64,000 bases of DNA, taken from NCBI GenBank assembly GCA_016290615.1, contig JAEEUS010000005.1, positions 50,265-114,264 on the forward strand. The letters run 5' to 3'. This DNA comes from Lachnospiraceae bacterium (lineage in GTDB: Bacteria > Bacillota > Clostridia > Lachnospirales > Lachnospiraceae). Position 1 is the stretch's first letter; each line of letters opens with the position of its first letter. This document shows positions 7,984-17,532 of the stretch, piece by piece. The translations under genes and the position numbers were made by a program. Below the pieces are notes generated by a model. It saw only the letters and a program-made list of their open reading frames with translations. It was not told the origin of the DNA and did not search any database.

Positions 7984-10182
7984 TTGAAAAGCGAAAAAAG
8001 AGTTAAAAGAGTCAGAAGAATAAGAGTTGAAAACGGACTCAATAAAGATATGCAGGCAAAGCTGGTGATACTTTTTGTTATGGTATTACTGGCTTTTGCA
8101 GGTTTAGGAGTAAGGCTCATTACCATCACCAGAGATAACGGCGAGAGATATAAAAAACAGGTACTGAGTCAGCAGAAATACAATTCGATCACACTTCCGT
8201 ACAAGCGAGGAGACATCCTTGACTGCAAGGGCAACAAGCTCGCTACGTCTGAGAAGGTCTATAACATGATAATCGATGCCAAGGTCATGCTCGACAAGGA
8301 AGAGAGCCTTGAAGCAACACTGGATGCACTCAGAACATGCTTCCCCACACTTGACATATCGGCTATCAGAAATCATGTCACACAAAACCCTTCATCACAG
8401 TATCACATAGTTAAAAAACAGCTCACTTACGATGAAATAAGCGCTTTTTTGGAGATGGATAACAATAACGAGGAGTATCCTGACATTGCCGGCGTATGGT
8501 TTGAGAATGAATATAAGAGAGTATATCCGAACAATTCGCTCGCCAGCGATGTAATCGGATTTACCGTAAGAGGAGAAGGCGGACAGTACGGTCTCGAACA
8601 GTACTACAATGATATCCTTGAGGGCATAAACGGCCGTGACTACGGCTATCTCAACGAGGATGAGACGCTTGAGAGGACCACTATCCCCGCAACAGACGGC
8701 TATAACATAGTCACAACGATAGATGCGAACATCCAGCAGATAGCGGAAAAGTATCTCTATCAGTTCAATGAGGAATACAAGAACGCTGCAAGAGACGGCA
8801 ACGGTGCCAATAATCTCGGATGCATCATAATGGATGTGGATTCCGGAGACATACTTGCCATGGCAAGCTATCCGACCTTTGATCTTAATAATCCGAGAGA
8901 CACATCAAGACTGATCGGCATGAAAAAGTCGGAGCTTAACGGTACCATACCGTATGATGCTATTGTTCTTACGGAGAGCAACATTGAAGAGGAGCTTTCA
9001 GACGATGAGCTTAAAAATGCGAATCTTGCCAATCTCTGGAAGAATTTCTGCATAAGCAACACTTATGAGCCGGGTTCGACATACAAACCCTTTACTGTTG
9101 CGTGCGGACTTGAAGCAGGAAAGCTTACCGGAGAAGAATACTATACCTGTAACGGAGCGCTTCAGGTGGCTGATCACAACATCAAGTGTCATAACTACAA
9201 GAAGGGTGGCTGCGGCACACTCAGTGTTAAGGGTGCAGTAGAGAATTCCTGCAACGTATCATTCATGCTCATGGGACGACAGATCGGTTCACCCACATTC
9301 CTCGAATATCAGAGCAAATACAATTTCGGACTTAAGACAAATATAGACTTGTACGGTGAATCAAGAACTGATTCGCTGATATTCTCCGGCGATACGATGG
9401 GAGAGACGGAACTTGCAACATCAACATTCGGACAGGGCTTTAATGTTACGATGATCCAGATGATCACAGGCTTCTGTTCACTCATAAACGGCGGATATTA
9501 TTATGAGCCTCATATGGTGAGCAAGATAACAGCTTCAGACGGCTCTGTTGTAAAGACTATCACTCCCAGAGTGCTCAAACAGACTATTTCAGAGCATACA
9601 TCCGCAGAGATCGTTGATTATTGCATAGGTGTTGTTGAAGAAGGAACAGGTAAGGAAGCAAGACCTGCCGGATACAGGATAGGCGGAAAAACCGGAACAG
9701 CGGAAATGGTTCCCAGAGACAGAACCAACTATCTGCTCTCGTTCATGGGATTTGCACCCGCGGACAATCCGCAGATCGCGATATACATAGTTGTTGACAG
9801 ACCGAATTCATGGATTCAGGACAACGTTGGATTTGCAAGGAAGCTTTGCAAGCAGATACTTACAGAAGTACTTCCGTATATGAACATCTACATGACTGAA
9901 GAACTCACAGAGAAAGAGGAGGCAGAACTTGCCGAGCTCAATATAACGATAAAGAAGGCAACGCAGCCTGAGGAGGAGGAACAGCCTGAGGTAACAGATG
10001 CGCCTGATGTTGATGAGGAAGGAAATATCGATCCTCACGGCGGTGATGTCACATCATCTAATCAGGTAACCGAGGAAGAGATGAACAGTGATGATGTTGA
10101 GCTTGCTCCGCTTACGGGAAATGTACTGAACGTGGAAACCGGTGAAGCGGTAAGGGAAAATACAGATGAAGTTCCATACTAA
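7984..10182 (+). CDS. Class B penicillin-binding protein (FtsI/PBP2-like transpeptidase)
   Basis: The start is TTG at 7984, eight bases after AGGAG. The 732-residue protein has one N-terminal membrane helix (about 27-48), a PBP dimerisation domain, and a transpeptidase domain with all three catalytic motifs: STYK at 365-368, SCN at 422-424 and KTGT at 569-572. It should cross-link septal peptidoglycan outside the membrane together with the SEDS protein encoded next. No PASTA domain is seen; instead the C-terminus is a long acidic, low-complexity tail of about 90 residues, so it resembles FtsI/PBP2B more than SpoVD. The last 17 bases overlap ftsW, which suggests translational coupling. Confidence 0.95.
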   Translation: MKSEKRVKRVRRIRVENGLNKDMQAKLVILFVMVLLAFAGLGVRLITITRDNGERYKKQVLSQQKYNSITLPYKRGDILDCKGNKLATSEKVYNMIIDAKVMLDKEESLEATLDALRTCFPTLDISAIRNHVTQNPSSQYHIVKKQLTYDEISAFLEMDNNNEEYPDIAGVWFENEYKRVYPNNSLASDVIGFTVRGEGGQYGLEQYYNDILEGINGRDYGYLNEDETLERTTIPATDGYNIVTTIDANIQQIAEKYLYQFNEEYKNAARDGNGANNLGCIIMDVDSGDILAMASYPTFDLNNPRDTSRLIGMKKSELNGTIPYDAIVLTESNIEEELSDDELKNANLANLWKNFCISNTYEPGSTYKPFTVACGLEAGKLTGEEYYTCNGALQVADHNIKCHNYKKGGCGTLSVKGAVENSCNVSFMLMGRQIGSPTFLEYQSKYNFGLKTNIDLYGESRTDSLIFSGDTMGETELATSTFGQGFNVTMIQMITGFCSLINGGYYYEPHMVSKITASDGSVVKTITPRVLKQTISEHTSAEIVDYCIGVVEEGTGKEARPAGYRIGGKTGTAEMVPRDRTNYLLSFMGFAPADNPQIAIYIVVDRPNSWIQDNVGFARKLCKQILTEVLPYMNIYMTEELTEKEEAELAELNITIKKATQPEEEEQPEVTDAPDVDEEGNIDPHGGDVTSSNQVTEEEMNSDDVELAPLTGNVLNVETGEAVRENTDEVPY

Positions 10183-11317
10183 CGATCAAGACAGAGTAAA
10201 ACCATATATTGATTTCAGCCTTATTCTGATCACGCTCTTTTTAGTAGCATTCGGTCTGATAATGGTCTATTCCACGAGCAGTTATGAGGCATCAATGTCT
10301 GCGATTACCAAAAACGATGCGGCATACTACCTTAAGAAGCAGGCAGTGGCATCGGTCGCGGGCATTATACTTATGATATTTATCAGCTATATCCCATATC
10401 ATTTTTGGGAGAAGCTTTCAGGAATAGCATATGTAGTATCAGCAGTGCTGATAGTGCTTGTCCTTACTCCTTTGGGATACGAGGCTAACGGTGCGAGAAG
10501 ATGGCTGAGGATAGGAATATCCGTACAGCCAGCCGAGATAGCAAAGCTTGCAATGATCATATTTGTGGCGGGGCTTATCTGCAAGCTTAAAGACGGGATA
10601 AATACAAGGAAGGGCATGGCTTTTATAATGGCTCCTCCCGCACTCATATGCCTCATGGTGTGGCAGATCACTGATAACTTAAGCAGTGCCATCATCATAT
10701 TCGGGATATCATTTGTCATGCTTTTCATAGCCAGCAGGGACTACAAGAAATTTATTGTATTTACTGCAGCGGCTGCAGGCGTAGCGGCGCTGCTCGTATT
10801 TGCGATAACAAAGATGGCCGATTCGGATAAATTCGGATTCAGAGGAGCACGTGTACTTGCATGGCTCGATCCTGAAGCATACGCATCGGGCAAGGGATTC
10901 CAGACACTTCAGGCCCTTTATGCGATCGGTTCCGGCGGACTCTTCGGAAAGGGACTCGGACAGAGTATCCAGAAGCAGGGGTTCCTTCCGGAAGCACAGA
11001 ATGATATGATATTTTCCGTGATATGCGAAGAACTCGGACTTTTCGGCGGAATATGTATAATGCTTCTGTTTGCATTTCTGCTGTGGAGACTCATGGTGAT
11101 CGCAAACAATGCAACGGATCTTTACGGCGCATTGCTTGTCGTAGGAGTAATGGCGCATATCTCCATCCAGGTAATACTGAATATTGCGGTAGTAACAAAT
11201 ACTGTTCCCAATACGGGTATATCACTGCCGTTCATAAGCTACGGCGGCTCGTCTGTAATGTTTCTTTTGATAGAGATGGGACTGGTCAACAGTGTGGGCC
11301 GCAAGATAAGATTCTGA
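10166..11317 (+). CDS. ftsW: SEDS peptidoglycan glycosyltransferase FtsW/RodA family
   Basis: This 383-residue polytopic protein has about ten hydrophobic segments. It carries the SEDS signatures GANGARRWLRIG (without the first Gly here: EANGARRWLRIG), GGLFGKGLGQSIQKQGFLPE and SLPFISYGGSSVMF near the C-terminus. It polymerises lipid II and works with the class B PBP encoded just upstream; the two genes overlap by 17 bases. Its place between the PBP and divIB favours the division paralogue FtsW (or sporulation SpoVE) over RodA. Confidence 0.93.
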   Translation: MKFHTNDQDRVKPYIDFSLILITLFLVAFGLIMVYSTSSYEASMSAITKNDAAYYLKKQAVASVAGIILMIFISYIPYHFWEKLSGIAYVVSAVLIVLVLTPLGYEANGARRWLRIGISVQPAEIAKLAMIIFVAGLICKLKDGINTRKGMAFIMAPPALICLMVWQITDNLSSAIIIFGISFVMLFIASRDYKKFIVFTAAAAGVAALLVFAITKMADSDKFGFRGARVLAWLDPEAYASGKGFQTLQALYAIGSGGLFGKGLGQSIQKQGFLPEAQNDMIFSVICEELGLFGGICIMLLFAFLLWRLMVIANNATDLYGALLVVGVMAHISIQVILNIAVVTNTVPNTGISLPFISYGGSSVMFLLIEMGLVNSVGRKIRF

Positions 11318-11320
11318 TTT

Positions 11321-12118
11321 ATGAGTAAGATAAGAAGGAAAAGAAGGAAGAAAAAGGTCGAACGGGTAAGATTTGAAAGACCTCAGATACATATGAGTTC
11401 CCATACAATAAAGATGATCATAATCATAACTGCGATCATCATGGTACTGGGATGTGCATTTGCCTATTTCGTAAAGAAATACACTGTAGATACCATTATT
11501 GTTGAAGGAAGTACGCATTATACTACAGATGAGATCAACAGAATGGTCATCGGTGACGGCTTTCTTGCCAAGAACTCGATCATACTGTCATTAAAATACA
11601 GGAATAAAGAGATAAAGGATGTACCGTTCATCGAAACGATGAGTGTAAGGATTCTATCGCCCACTACTATAAAGATAACGATCTATGAAAAGGCTGTCGC
11701 CGGATACGTTGAATATATGGGTCAGTACATATATTTTGATAAGGACGGTACGGTCGTTGAGTCTTCCGACATAAGAACGGAGGGCATACCTCAGATCATG
11801 GGCATGAAGTTCGATCATGTCGTTTTGTGGGAGAAGCTTCCGGTTTCTGATGAGGAGATATTCAAGAACATCCTCGATGTTTCGCAACTTCTCGAAAAGT
11901 ATGAGATAAAAGTCGACAAGATCTACTTTGATGACGATTACAACGTAACTCTGTACTTTGATCAGGCAAGGGTAAAACTGGGCAGTTTTGACTATATAGA
12001 TGAGAAGATAATACGCCTTAAAGCCATACTTCCGGAGCTGAAGGGAAAAAAGGGCGTGCTCAAATTGCAAAACTTTACAGTTGATTCGGAATATGCCTCA
12101 TTTGAAGAGGACGAGTAA
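11321..12118 (+). CDS. divIB: Cell division protein DivIB/FtsQ
   Basis: The 265-residue product has a very basic N-terminus (KIRRKRRKKKVERVRF), one membrane helix (about 28-48) and a POTRA domain starting at VDTIIVEGSTHYTTDEI. The beta domain follows, containing YIYFDKDGTVVES. This is the layout of DivIB/FtsQ, which joins FtsL and DivIC/FtsB in recruiting septal synthases. The gene begins three bases after ftsW and is followed by a gap with a possible ftsZ promoter. Confidence 0.9.
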   Translation: MSKIRRKRRKKKVERVRFERPQIHMSSHTIKMIIIITAIIMVLGCAFAYFVKKYTVDTIIVEGSTHYTTDEINRMVIGDGFLAKNSIILSLKYRNKEIKDVPFIETMSVRILSPTTIKITIYEKAVAGYVEYMGQYIYFDKDGTVVESSDIRTEGIPQIMGMKFDHVVLWEKLPVSDEEIFKNILDVSQLLEKYEIKVDKIYFDDDYNVTLYFDQARVKLGSFDYIDEKIIRLKAILPELKGKKGVLKLQNFTVDSEYASFEEDE

Positions 12119-12142
12119 TTGTTCTCAAAACTTAAAAAATAG

Positions 12143-12171
12143 TTGCGTTTAGTAAAAAATAATTATAAGAT
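12143..12171 (+). promoter_or_regulatory. Candidate promoter for ftsZ
   Basis: TTGCGT at 12143-12148 and TAAGAT at 12166-12171 are 17 bases apart within an AT-rich gap. An alternative -10, TATAAG at 12164, would give a short spacer. Confidence 0.4.
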
Positions 12172-12212
12172 ATAGAGTGTGACGTTATGCGGGGCAAAGG
12201 AGGAAAGAAGCT

Positions 12213-13427
12213 TTGTTAGAGATTAAAACCAATAACGCAGAAGCCGGAGCCAAGATACTTGTAATAGGTGTTGGCGGTGCCGGAAACAATGCGGTCAATC
12301 GTATGATTGATGAAGCTATAGGTGGAGTGGATTTTATAGGCGTAAACACAGATAAGCAGGCACTGCAGCTTTGTAAGGCTCCCAAATTGTTGCAGATCGG
12401 CGAAAAGCTTACCAAAGGTCTCGGAGCAGGTGCAAAGCCTGAGATCGGTGAAAGAGCAGCAGAAGAGAGTTATGATGAACTCACTGCAGCTATACAGGCA
12501 TACAACATGGTGTTTGTTACATGCGGTATGGGCGGCGGAACCGGAACAGGAGCAGCTCCTATCGTTGCTAAGATCGCCAAGGATATGGGTATCCTTACAG
12601 TAGGTGTTGTTACAAAGCCTTTCCGTTTCGAGGCAAAGACACGTATGACAAATGCGCTTGCCGGCCTTGAAAAACTCAGAGAGAGTGTAGATACTCTTAT
12701 TGTTATACCTAACGATAAGATTTATGAGATAGTAGACAGAAAAACAACAATGCCCGATGCTTTGAAGAAAGCAGACCAGGTATTGCAGCAGGCAGTACAG
12801 GGCATAACAGATCTGATCAATGTTCCTTCAGTTATCAACCTTGACTTTGCTGATATACAGACAGTCATGAGAGACAAGGGTATCGCTCATATCGGTATCG
12901 GTGAAGGAAAAGGCGAGGATAAGGCTATCGAAGCTGTTAAGCAGGCTGTTGAGTCTCCGCTTCTTGAGACAACGATCACAGGTGCTACGGATGTCATCCT
13001 TAATGTTACAGGTGATATCTCAATGTTCGATGCCGATGATGCAGCTAATTATATTCAGTCACTTACAGGTTCTGACATCAACGTTATCTTCGGATGCATG
13101 TATGATGCGAGTGAACCTGATACATGTAAGATAACTGTTATCGCAACAGGTATCGAGCAGAATATGAACCAGGATATGCGTATATTCAGCACACGTCCGG
13201 GTACAGCAGGAATGCAGAGACCTATCCAGCAGCAGATGCCTATGGGTGGCGTTGCAAGACAGGTTACACCTTCTGCCCAGCCAAGACCTGCTACGATAGG
13301 CGGCGCTACGGGAACGATCCCTACTCCTAGAACTAACTTTACGTCACAGCTTCAGCGCCCTGCAGATATCAAGAGCAAGGTAGAAGAGAATCAGCTTAAG
13401 ATTCCGGATTTCTTACAGAAGAAATAA
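12213..13427 (+). CDS. ftsZ: Cell division GTPase FtsZ
   Basis: The start is TTG at 12213, nine bases after a perfect AAAGGAGG ribosome site; no nearby ATG fits. The 404-residue protein has [17 protein letters not shown] near the N-terminus, the tubulin signature [10 protein letters not shown], and the FtsZ C-terminal peptide [10 protein letters not shown] at its end, after a Gln/Pro-rich linker. FtsZ polymerises into the cytokinetic ring. It closes the division cluster. No ftsA or sepF lies next to it, so its membrane tether is encoded elsewhere. Confidence 0.98.
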   Translation: MLEIKTNNAEAGAKILVIGVGGAGNNAVNRMIDEAIGGVDFIGVNTDKQALQLCKAPKLLQIGEKLTKGLGAGAKPEIGERAAEESYDELTAAIQAYNMVFVTCGMGGGTGTGAAPIVAKIAKDMGILTVGVVTKPFRFEAKTRMTNALAGLEKLRESVDTLIVIPNDKIYEIVDRKTTMPDALKKADQVLQQAVQGITDLINVPSVINLDFADIQTVMRDKGIAHIGIGEGKGEDKAIEAVKQAVESPLLETTITGATDVILNVTGDISMFDADDAANYIQSLTGSDINVIFGCMYDASEPDTCKITVIATGIEQNMNQDMRIFSTRPGTAGMQRPIQQQMPMGGVARQVTPSAQPRPATIGGATGTIPTPRTNFTSQLQRPADIKSKVEENQLKIPDFLQKK

Positions 13428-13438
13428 TTAGGATTTTC

Positions 13439-13467
13439 AGAGCTCCCAGATCGGGAGCTCTTTTTTT
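13439..13467 (+). terminator. Terminator of the division cluster
   Basis: AGAGCTCCC at 13439-13447 pairs perfectly with GGGAGCTCT at 13453-13461, with a five-base loop. Seven T residues follow. Confidence 0.93.
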
Positions 13468-13579
13468 GTCTTGTGCACAAGTTACATAATGCTTAGATAT
13501 TTATGATCGAAGCAATACCAGATGATGTTATAATATGCGAAAAATAAGGAAAAATCTTCAAAATATTGTGTAAAAAGAG

Positions 13580-13608
13580 TTGACATAAAGAATTATGTTT
13601 ATTATAAT
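13580..13608 (+). promoter_or_regulatory. Perfect consensus promoter upstream of nrdR
   Basis: TTGACA at 13580-13585 and TATAAT at 13603-13608 are spaced by exactly 17 bases. This is a full sigma-A consensus driving nrdR. Confidence 0.9.
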
Positions 13609-13669
13609 TATGTTAATTAATGTATAGAGATTTAGTTTTCATTCTTTTTTCTTATGCGGAGGTAGGACT

Positions 13670-14125
13670 ATGAAGTGCCCATTTTGTGGTCATGAAAACA
13701 CTAGAGTTATTGATTCCAGACCGGCAGAGGACAATAACTCTATAAGAAGGCGTCGTGTGTGTGACGAGTGCGGAAAGAGGTTCACAACATACGAGAAGGT
13801 AGAGACCATTCCGTTGATTATCATTAAAAAGGATAACAACAGAGAGGCTTATGACAGATCGAAGATCGAGGCAGGCGTTCTCCGTGCTTGTCATAAGAGA
13901 CCTATCAGTGCTGCTCAGATCAATCAGCTTATTGATGAAGTTGAAACTGAGATCTTCAACATGGAGGAGAAAGAGATACCAAGCCAGGTGATCGGCGAGC
14001 TTGTGATGAACAAGCTTAAGGATCTCGAAGCGGTTGCATATGTAAGATTTGCATCCGTTTACCGTGAGTTTAAGGATATCAATACCTTCATGGATGAGCT
14101 TAAGAGTGTTATGACGACAAAATAG
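13670..14125 (+). CDS. nrdR: Ribonucleotide reductase repressor NrdR
   Basis: The 151-residue product has the NrdR zinc ribbon (CPFCGHENTRVIDSRP and CDECGKRF) at residues 3-42 and an ATP-cone domain after it. NrdR senses ATP/dATP and represses ribonucleotide reductase genes through NrdR boxes. The gene is monocistronic, with a consensus promoter and its own strong terminator. No NrdR box pair was recognised in its own upstream region. Confidence 0.97.
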   Translation: MKCPFCGHENTRVIDSRPAEDNNSIRRRRVCDECGKRFTTYEKVETIPLIIIKKDNNREAYDRSKIEAGVLRACHKRPISAAQINQLIDEVETEIFNMEEKEIPSQVIGELVMNKLKDLEAVAYVRFASVYREFKDINTFMDELKSVMTTK

Positions 14126-14142
14126 GCACATAGTTCTACCGC

Positions 14143-14175
14143 AAAAAAGGAGTATCGGGGGATGCTCCTTTTTTT
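14143..14175 (+). terminator. Terminator after nrdR
   Basis: A 14-pair stem (14143-14156 with 14161-14174, one G-T pair) closes a GGGG loop. The distal arm ends in a T run. Confidence 0.92.
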
Positions 14176-14191
14176 GTACTCGTAAAAATAC

Positions 14192-14210
14192 TTGACAATA
14201 CATATATAAT
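14192..14210 (+). promoter_or_regulatory. Promoter-like elements ahead of the peptide ABC operon
   Basis: TTGACA (14192-14197) and TATAAT (14205-14210) are both present but only seven bases apart, so they cannot belong to one promoter. One of them probably works with a weaker partner. Confidence 0.35.
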
Positions 14211-14249
14211 CCATGGATAATAAGCTCGAAAGAAGAAAGGAGAAATATT

Positions 14250-15764
14250 ATGAGGAATTTTACTAAGAGATTCCTCGTGATGTTGCTAGTATCCGCTATG
14301 ACTACTGCACTGTGCGCATGCGCAGGCGGTAAGGCAGGTTCAGCTGACGCTGATTCTTTGATCACTATTGGCATACCTCAGGATCTTGACGACAGTCTTG
14401 ACCCCCATATAGCAGAAGGGGCAGGAACGAGAGAGGTATTATTTAATGTATTCGAAGGTTTGGTAAAACCGAATAGCAATGGTGATTTGATACCTGCCGT
14501 GGCAAGTGACTACAGCATCAACGAGGACGGAACGGTTTACACGTTCACACTCAGAGAGGGCGTTAAGTTCCACAACGGAAAAAAGGTTACGGTACAGGAT
14601 GTCAAAGCTTCACTAGATAAATGTGCCGGTACTGAGAGTGGTGAGCCCTTGGTAGCGGCTTTTTCAGCCGTAAAAGAGGTAAACACACCAGATGACAAGA
14701 CGATCGAGGTAGTACTTAATGAGTCTGATACGGATTTTCTTCCGAACATGACTGCCGCGATACTTCCCGCAGATCATCTTGACGCTTCAACAGAACCCAT
14801 AGGAACAGGACCTTATAAGTATGTATCACGTTCACCTCAGGAGAACATCATACTGGAGAGTTTTGATGACTACTGGGGCGAGAAGGCAAAGATCAAGACA
14901 GTTGTTCTTAAGATCGTTGCAGACGGCGATACGATCGTAATGAACCTTGAGGGCGGTTCCATAGATCTTATGGCAAGACTCTCAACAACGCAGGCAGCTC
15001 AGCTTTCTGACAAGTTTGATATATATGAAGGTACCATGAATCTGGTACAGGCACTGTATATCAACAACAGCGTAGAGCCTTTGAATAATACAAAGGTTCG
15101 TCAGGCTCTTTGCTATGCGGTGGACGTCCAGGAGATCATGGATTTTGTTTCCGACGGAAAAGGAACAGAGACAGGCTCAAGCATGTTCCCTGCTTTCGGA
15201 AAGTATTATATGAAGGAGTTAAACGACACATATAATACAGATATTGACAAGGCTAAAGCGCTTCTTGCGGAGGCAGGATATCCTGACGGTTTCGAGTTTA
15301 CGATAACTGTAGCCAGCAACTATCAGCAGCATGTTGATACTGCACAGGTATTAAAGGAGCAGTTTAAGAAGATAGGTGTAACAGCCAACATCAACCTGGT
15401 TGAATGGGATACATGGTTAAATGACGTTTATATCGGACGTAACTTCGAAACTACGGTTGTAGGTGTAGATGCTTCAACACTTACCGCAAGCGCAATGCTT
15501 GGACGTTTTGTGAGTGATTCCGGAAAGAACTTTGTAAATTACAACAATCCCGAGTATGACAAGGTCTACAACGAAGCTATAGCAACAGTTGATGATGATG
15601 TACGTACTCAGAAGTACAAGGAATGCGAGAGGATCCTTTCGGAGGATGCAGCAAATGTCTACATTCAGGATCTTCCCAACATGGTCGCTGTTAACAAGAA
15701 GTTCGGCGGATATGAGTTCTATCCGTTATATGTAATGGATTTTTCAAAGCTTTACGTTAAGTAA
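14250..15764 (+). CDS. Peptide/nickel-type ABC transporter substrate-binding lipoprotein
   Basis: The 504-residue protein opens with a lipoprotein signal peptide whose lipobox ends in LCAC (lipidated Cys at about residue 24). The mature part is an extracellular solute-binding family 5 protein (SBP_bac_5), with DDSLDPHIAEGAGTREVLFNVFEGL, YTFTLREGVKFHNGK and GTGPYKYV. Such proteins capture oligopeptides, dipeptides or nickel chelates and hand them to an Opp/Dpp-type channel. It is the first gene of a four-gene operon with two permeases and a double ATPase. Substrate cannot be told from sequence alone; peptides are the default guess. Confidence 0.93.
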   Translation: MRNFTKRFLVMLLVSAMTTALCACAGGKAGSADADSLITIGIPQDLDDSLDPHIAEGAGTREVLFNVFEGLVKPNSNGDLIPAVASDYSINEDGTVYTFTLREGVKFHNGKKVTVQDVKASLDKCAGTESGEPLVAAFSAVKEVNTPDDKTIEVVLNESDTDFLPNMTAAILPADHLDASTEPIGTGPYKYVSRSPQENIILESFDDYWGEKAKIKTVVLKIVADGDTIVMNLEGGSIDLMARLSTTQAAQLSDKFDIYEGTMNLVQALYINNSVEPLNNTKVRQALCYAVDVQEIMDFVSDGKGTETGSSMFPAFGKYYMKELNDTYNTDIDKAKALLAEAGYPDGFEFTITVASNYQQHVDTAQVLKEQFKKIGVTANINLVEWDTWLNDVYIGRNFETTVVGVDASTLTASAMLGRFVSDSGKNFVNYNNPEYDKVYNEAIATVDDDVRTQKYKECERILSEDAANVYIQDLPNMVAVNKKFGGYEFYPLYVMDFSKLYVK

Positions 15765-15799
15765 GGTTAAAGAATAAAAATATTGTAAGGAGAGATGCT

Positions 15800-16738
15800 A
15801 TGAAATACGTTTTTAAAAAAGTACTTAGCTGTATTATAACGTTATTTATAGTGTCTCTCCTTGTTTTTGTTGCGTTTTCGCTGATACCGGGAGACCCGGC
15901 ACTGTCAAGGCTTGGAACAAACGCAACAGAGCAGGCACTCGCATCCTTAAGACACCAGATGGGCCTGGACAGACCTCTTGTGGTGAGGTATTTTGAGTGG
16001 CTTGCGGGAGCACTCAGAGGAGATTTCGGAAAAAGCTACAGCTACAGCATGACCGTGACGAGCATGATAGCTGATAAGCTTCCGATAACACTTACACTCA
16101 TGCTTTATTCAATGGTACTGATGGTTATCATCTCTATACCGCTTGGAGTATATGCTTCATACAAGGAAGGCACAGCCATTGATAAAGCCATTCAGATAAT
16201 AAATCAGATAACAATGGCCATACCGCCGTTCTTTTCGGGTATTCTCATTACGCTTGTTTTCGGTATGACCTTCAGGATATTTACACCGGGAGGCTTTGTA
16301 AATATAAATATAAGCCCAGTACGTTTCTTCGGATTCATGTTCTTTCCTTCGCTTGCGATAGCACTTCCAAAGAGTGCGATGGTTTTAAATCTTCTGTATT
16401 CATCACTTAATGCGGAAAAGAAGAAAGACTATGTAAGGACAGCATACAGCAGAGGAAACAAGAGCAAGACGGTATTCTTTAAACACATGCTCAAGAATGC
16501 CTCTATCCCGACTATCACATTCCTTGGAATGGCACTCGCTGATATGATAGCCGGAAGTATAATAATCGAGCAGGTTTTCGGTATACCGGGACTGGGAAGG
16601 ATCCTTTTGACTTCGATACAGAACAGGGATTATCCGGTGGTCATAGCAATAATCATGCTTATTGCATGTGTAGTAATAGTAAGCAACCTTTTGGTTGACA
16701 TAATTTATAAACTTGTAGATCCGAGAGTCGGAGACTAG
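15800..16738 (+). CDS. DppB/OppB-type ABC permease
   Basis: The product has 312 residues and about six membrane helices. It begins with the typical OppB/DppB leader, including FSLIPGDPA and HQMGLDRPLVVRY, followed by the periplasmic GDFGKSYSY segment. The EAA-type loop region is seen around YVRTAYSRGNKSKTVFFKHML. It forms half of the transport channel with the next gene's product. A clear ribosome site (AAGGAGAG) precedes the ATG, 35 bases after the binding-protein gene. Confidence 0.93.
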   Translation: MKYVFKKVLSCIITLFIVSLLVFVAFSLIPGDPALSRLGTNATEQALASLRHQMGLDRPLVVRYFEWLAGALRGDFGKSYSYSMTVTSMIADKLPITLTLMLYSMVLMVIISIPLGVYASYKEGTAIDKAIQIINQITMAIPPFFSGILITLVFGMTFRIFTPGGFVNINISPVRFFGFMFFPSLAIALPKSAMVLNLLYSSLNAEKKKDYVRTAYSRGNKSKTVFFKHMLKNASIPTITFLGMALADMIAGSIIIEQVFGIPGLGRILLTSIQNRDYPVVIAIIMLIACVVIVSNLLVDIIYKLVDPRVGD

Positions 16739-16739
16739 G

Positions 16740-17531
16740 ATGAAGAAGAAACGATTCAGTTTCAATTTAATACTTGGAAGCATACTGCTTGCGATAACAC
16801 TGATACCGGCACTTGTCGGACTTTTGTGGACCCCGTATGATCCGGAAGCCATGAACAGTTCGCTCAAACTTGCGGGCGTCAGCATAAGACATATCTATGG
16901 CTGTGATAACTTCGGAAGAGATATATTCAGCAGGATCATGGCAGGCAGCGGTATCACTCTGCTCATTGCCATTGGAACGGTTGCGTTCGGAAGTATAATA
17001 GGCACCGCAATTGGAGCTTTTACAGGTTATTTTGGCGGTATAATAGATGAAGCTCTCATGAGGATCAATGATGTTGCTCTTGCATTTCCGAGCCTGCTTC
17101 TTGCTCTAGTTATGGTCTCTTTACTGGGAACAGGCAAGTATCAGGTAATGCTCGCGCTAGGCATAGCATTTGTACCTAGTTATGCAAGAATTGTCAGAAG
17201 CGAGTATATCAGGATAAAGAATCTTGATTATGTCAAAGCCGCACATCTGGCTGGCGCCAGTGATCTGCGTATAATGTTTGTTCATATCCTTCCAAATACA
17301 AAGACTGTTCTTTTAAGCTCTGTAATGATCGGATTCAATAACGCGATACTTGCGGAAGCGGGCTTGAGCTTTTTGGGAATAGGCGTTCAGCCGCCGGATG
17401 CAAGCCTTGGAAGGATGCTAAGCGAAGCACAGGCATATATGTTCACTAACGCAGGGTATGTTCTGTTCACCGGATGTACCATAGTAATGATAATACTGGG
17501 ATTTTCACTGTTAAGTAAGGAGATTAAGTAA
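16740..17531 (+). CDS. DppC/OppC-type ABC permease
   Basis: The 263-residue protein has the DppC pattern: an N-terminal helix, then YGCDNFGRDIFSRIMAGSGITL and the EAA loop YVKAAHLAGASDLRIMFVHILPN. The segment EAGLSFLGIGVQPPDASLG is also typical. It pairs with the DppB-type permease encoded one base upstream. The reading frame runs directly into the ATPase gene. Confidence 0.93.
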   Translation: MKKKRFSFNLILGSILLAITLIPALVGLLWTPYDPEAMNSSLKLAGVSIRHIYGCDNFGRDIFSRIMAGSGITLLIAIGTVAFGSIIGTAIGAFTGYFGGIIDEALMRINDVALAFPSLLLALVMVSLLGTGKYQVMLALGIAFVPSYARIVRSEYIRIKNLDYVKAAHLAGASDLRIMFVHILPNTKTVLLSSVMIGFNNAILAEAGLSFLGIGVQPPDASLGRMLSEAQAYMFTNAGYVLFTGCTIVMIILGFSLLSKEIK

Positions 17532-17532
17532 C

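Noticed and set aside
13428-13669. NrdR boxes in the nrdR upstream region
   Set aside because: No pair of the expected 16-base motifs was recognised; the promoter is plain sigma-A consensus.
13652-14374. 240-codon ORF on the minus strand across nrdR
   Set aside because: It lies antisense to the certain nrdR gene and its terminator, has no ribosome site and no recognisable domain.
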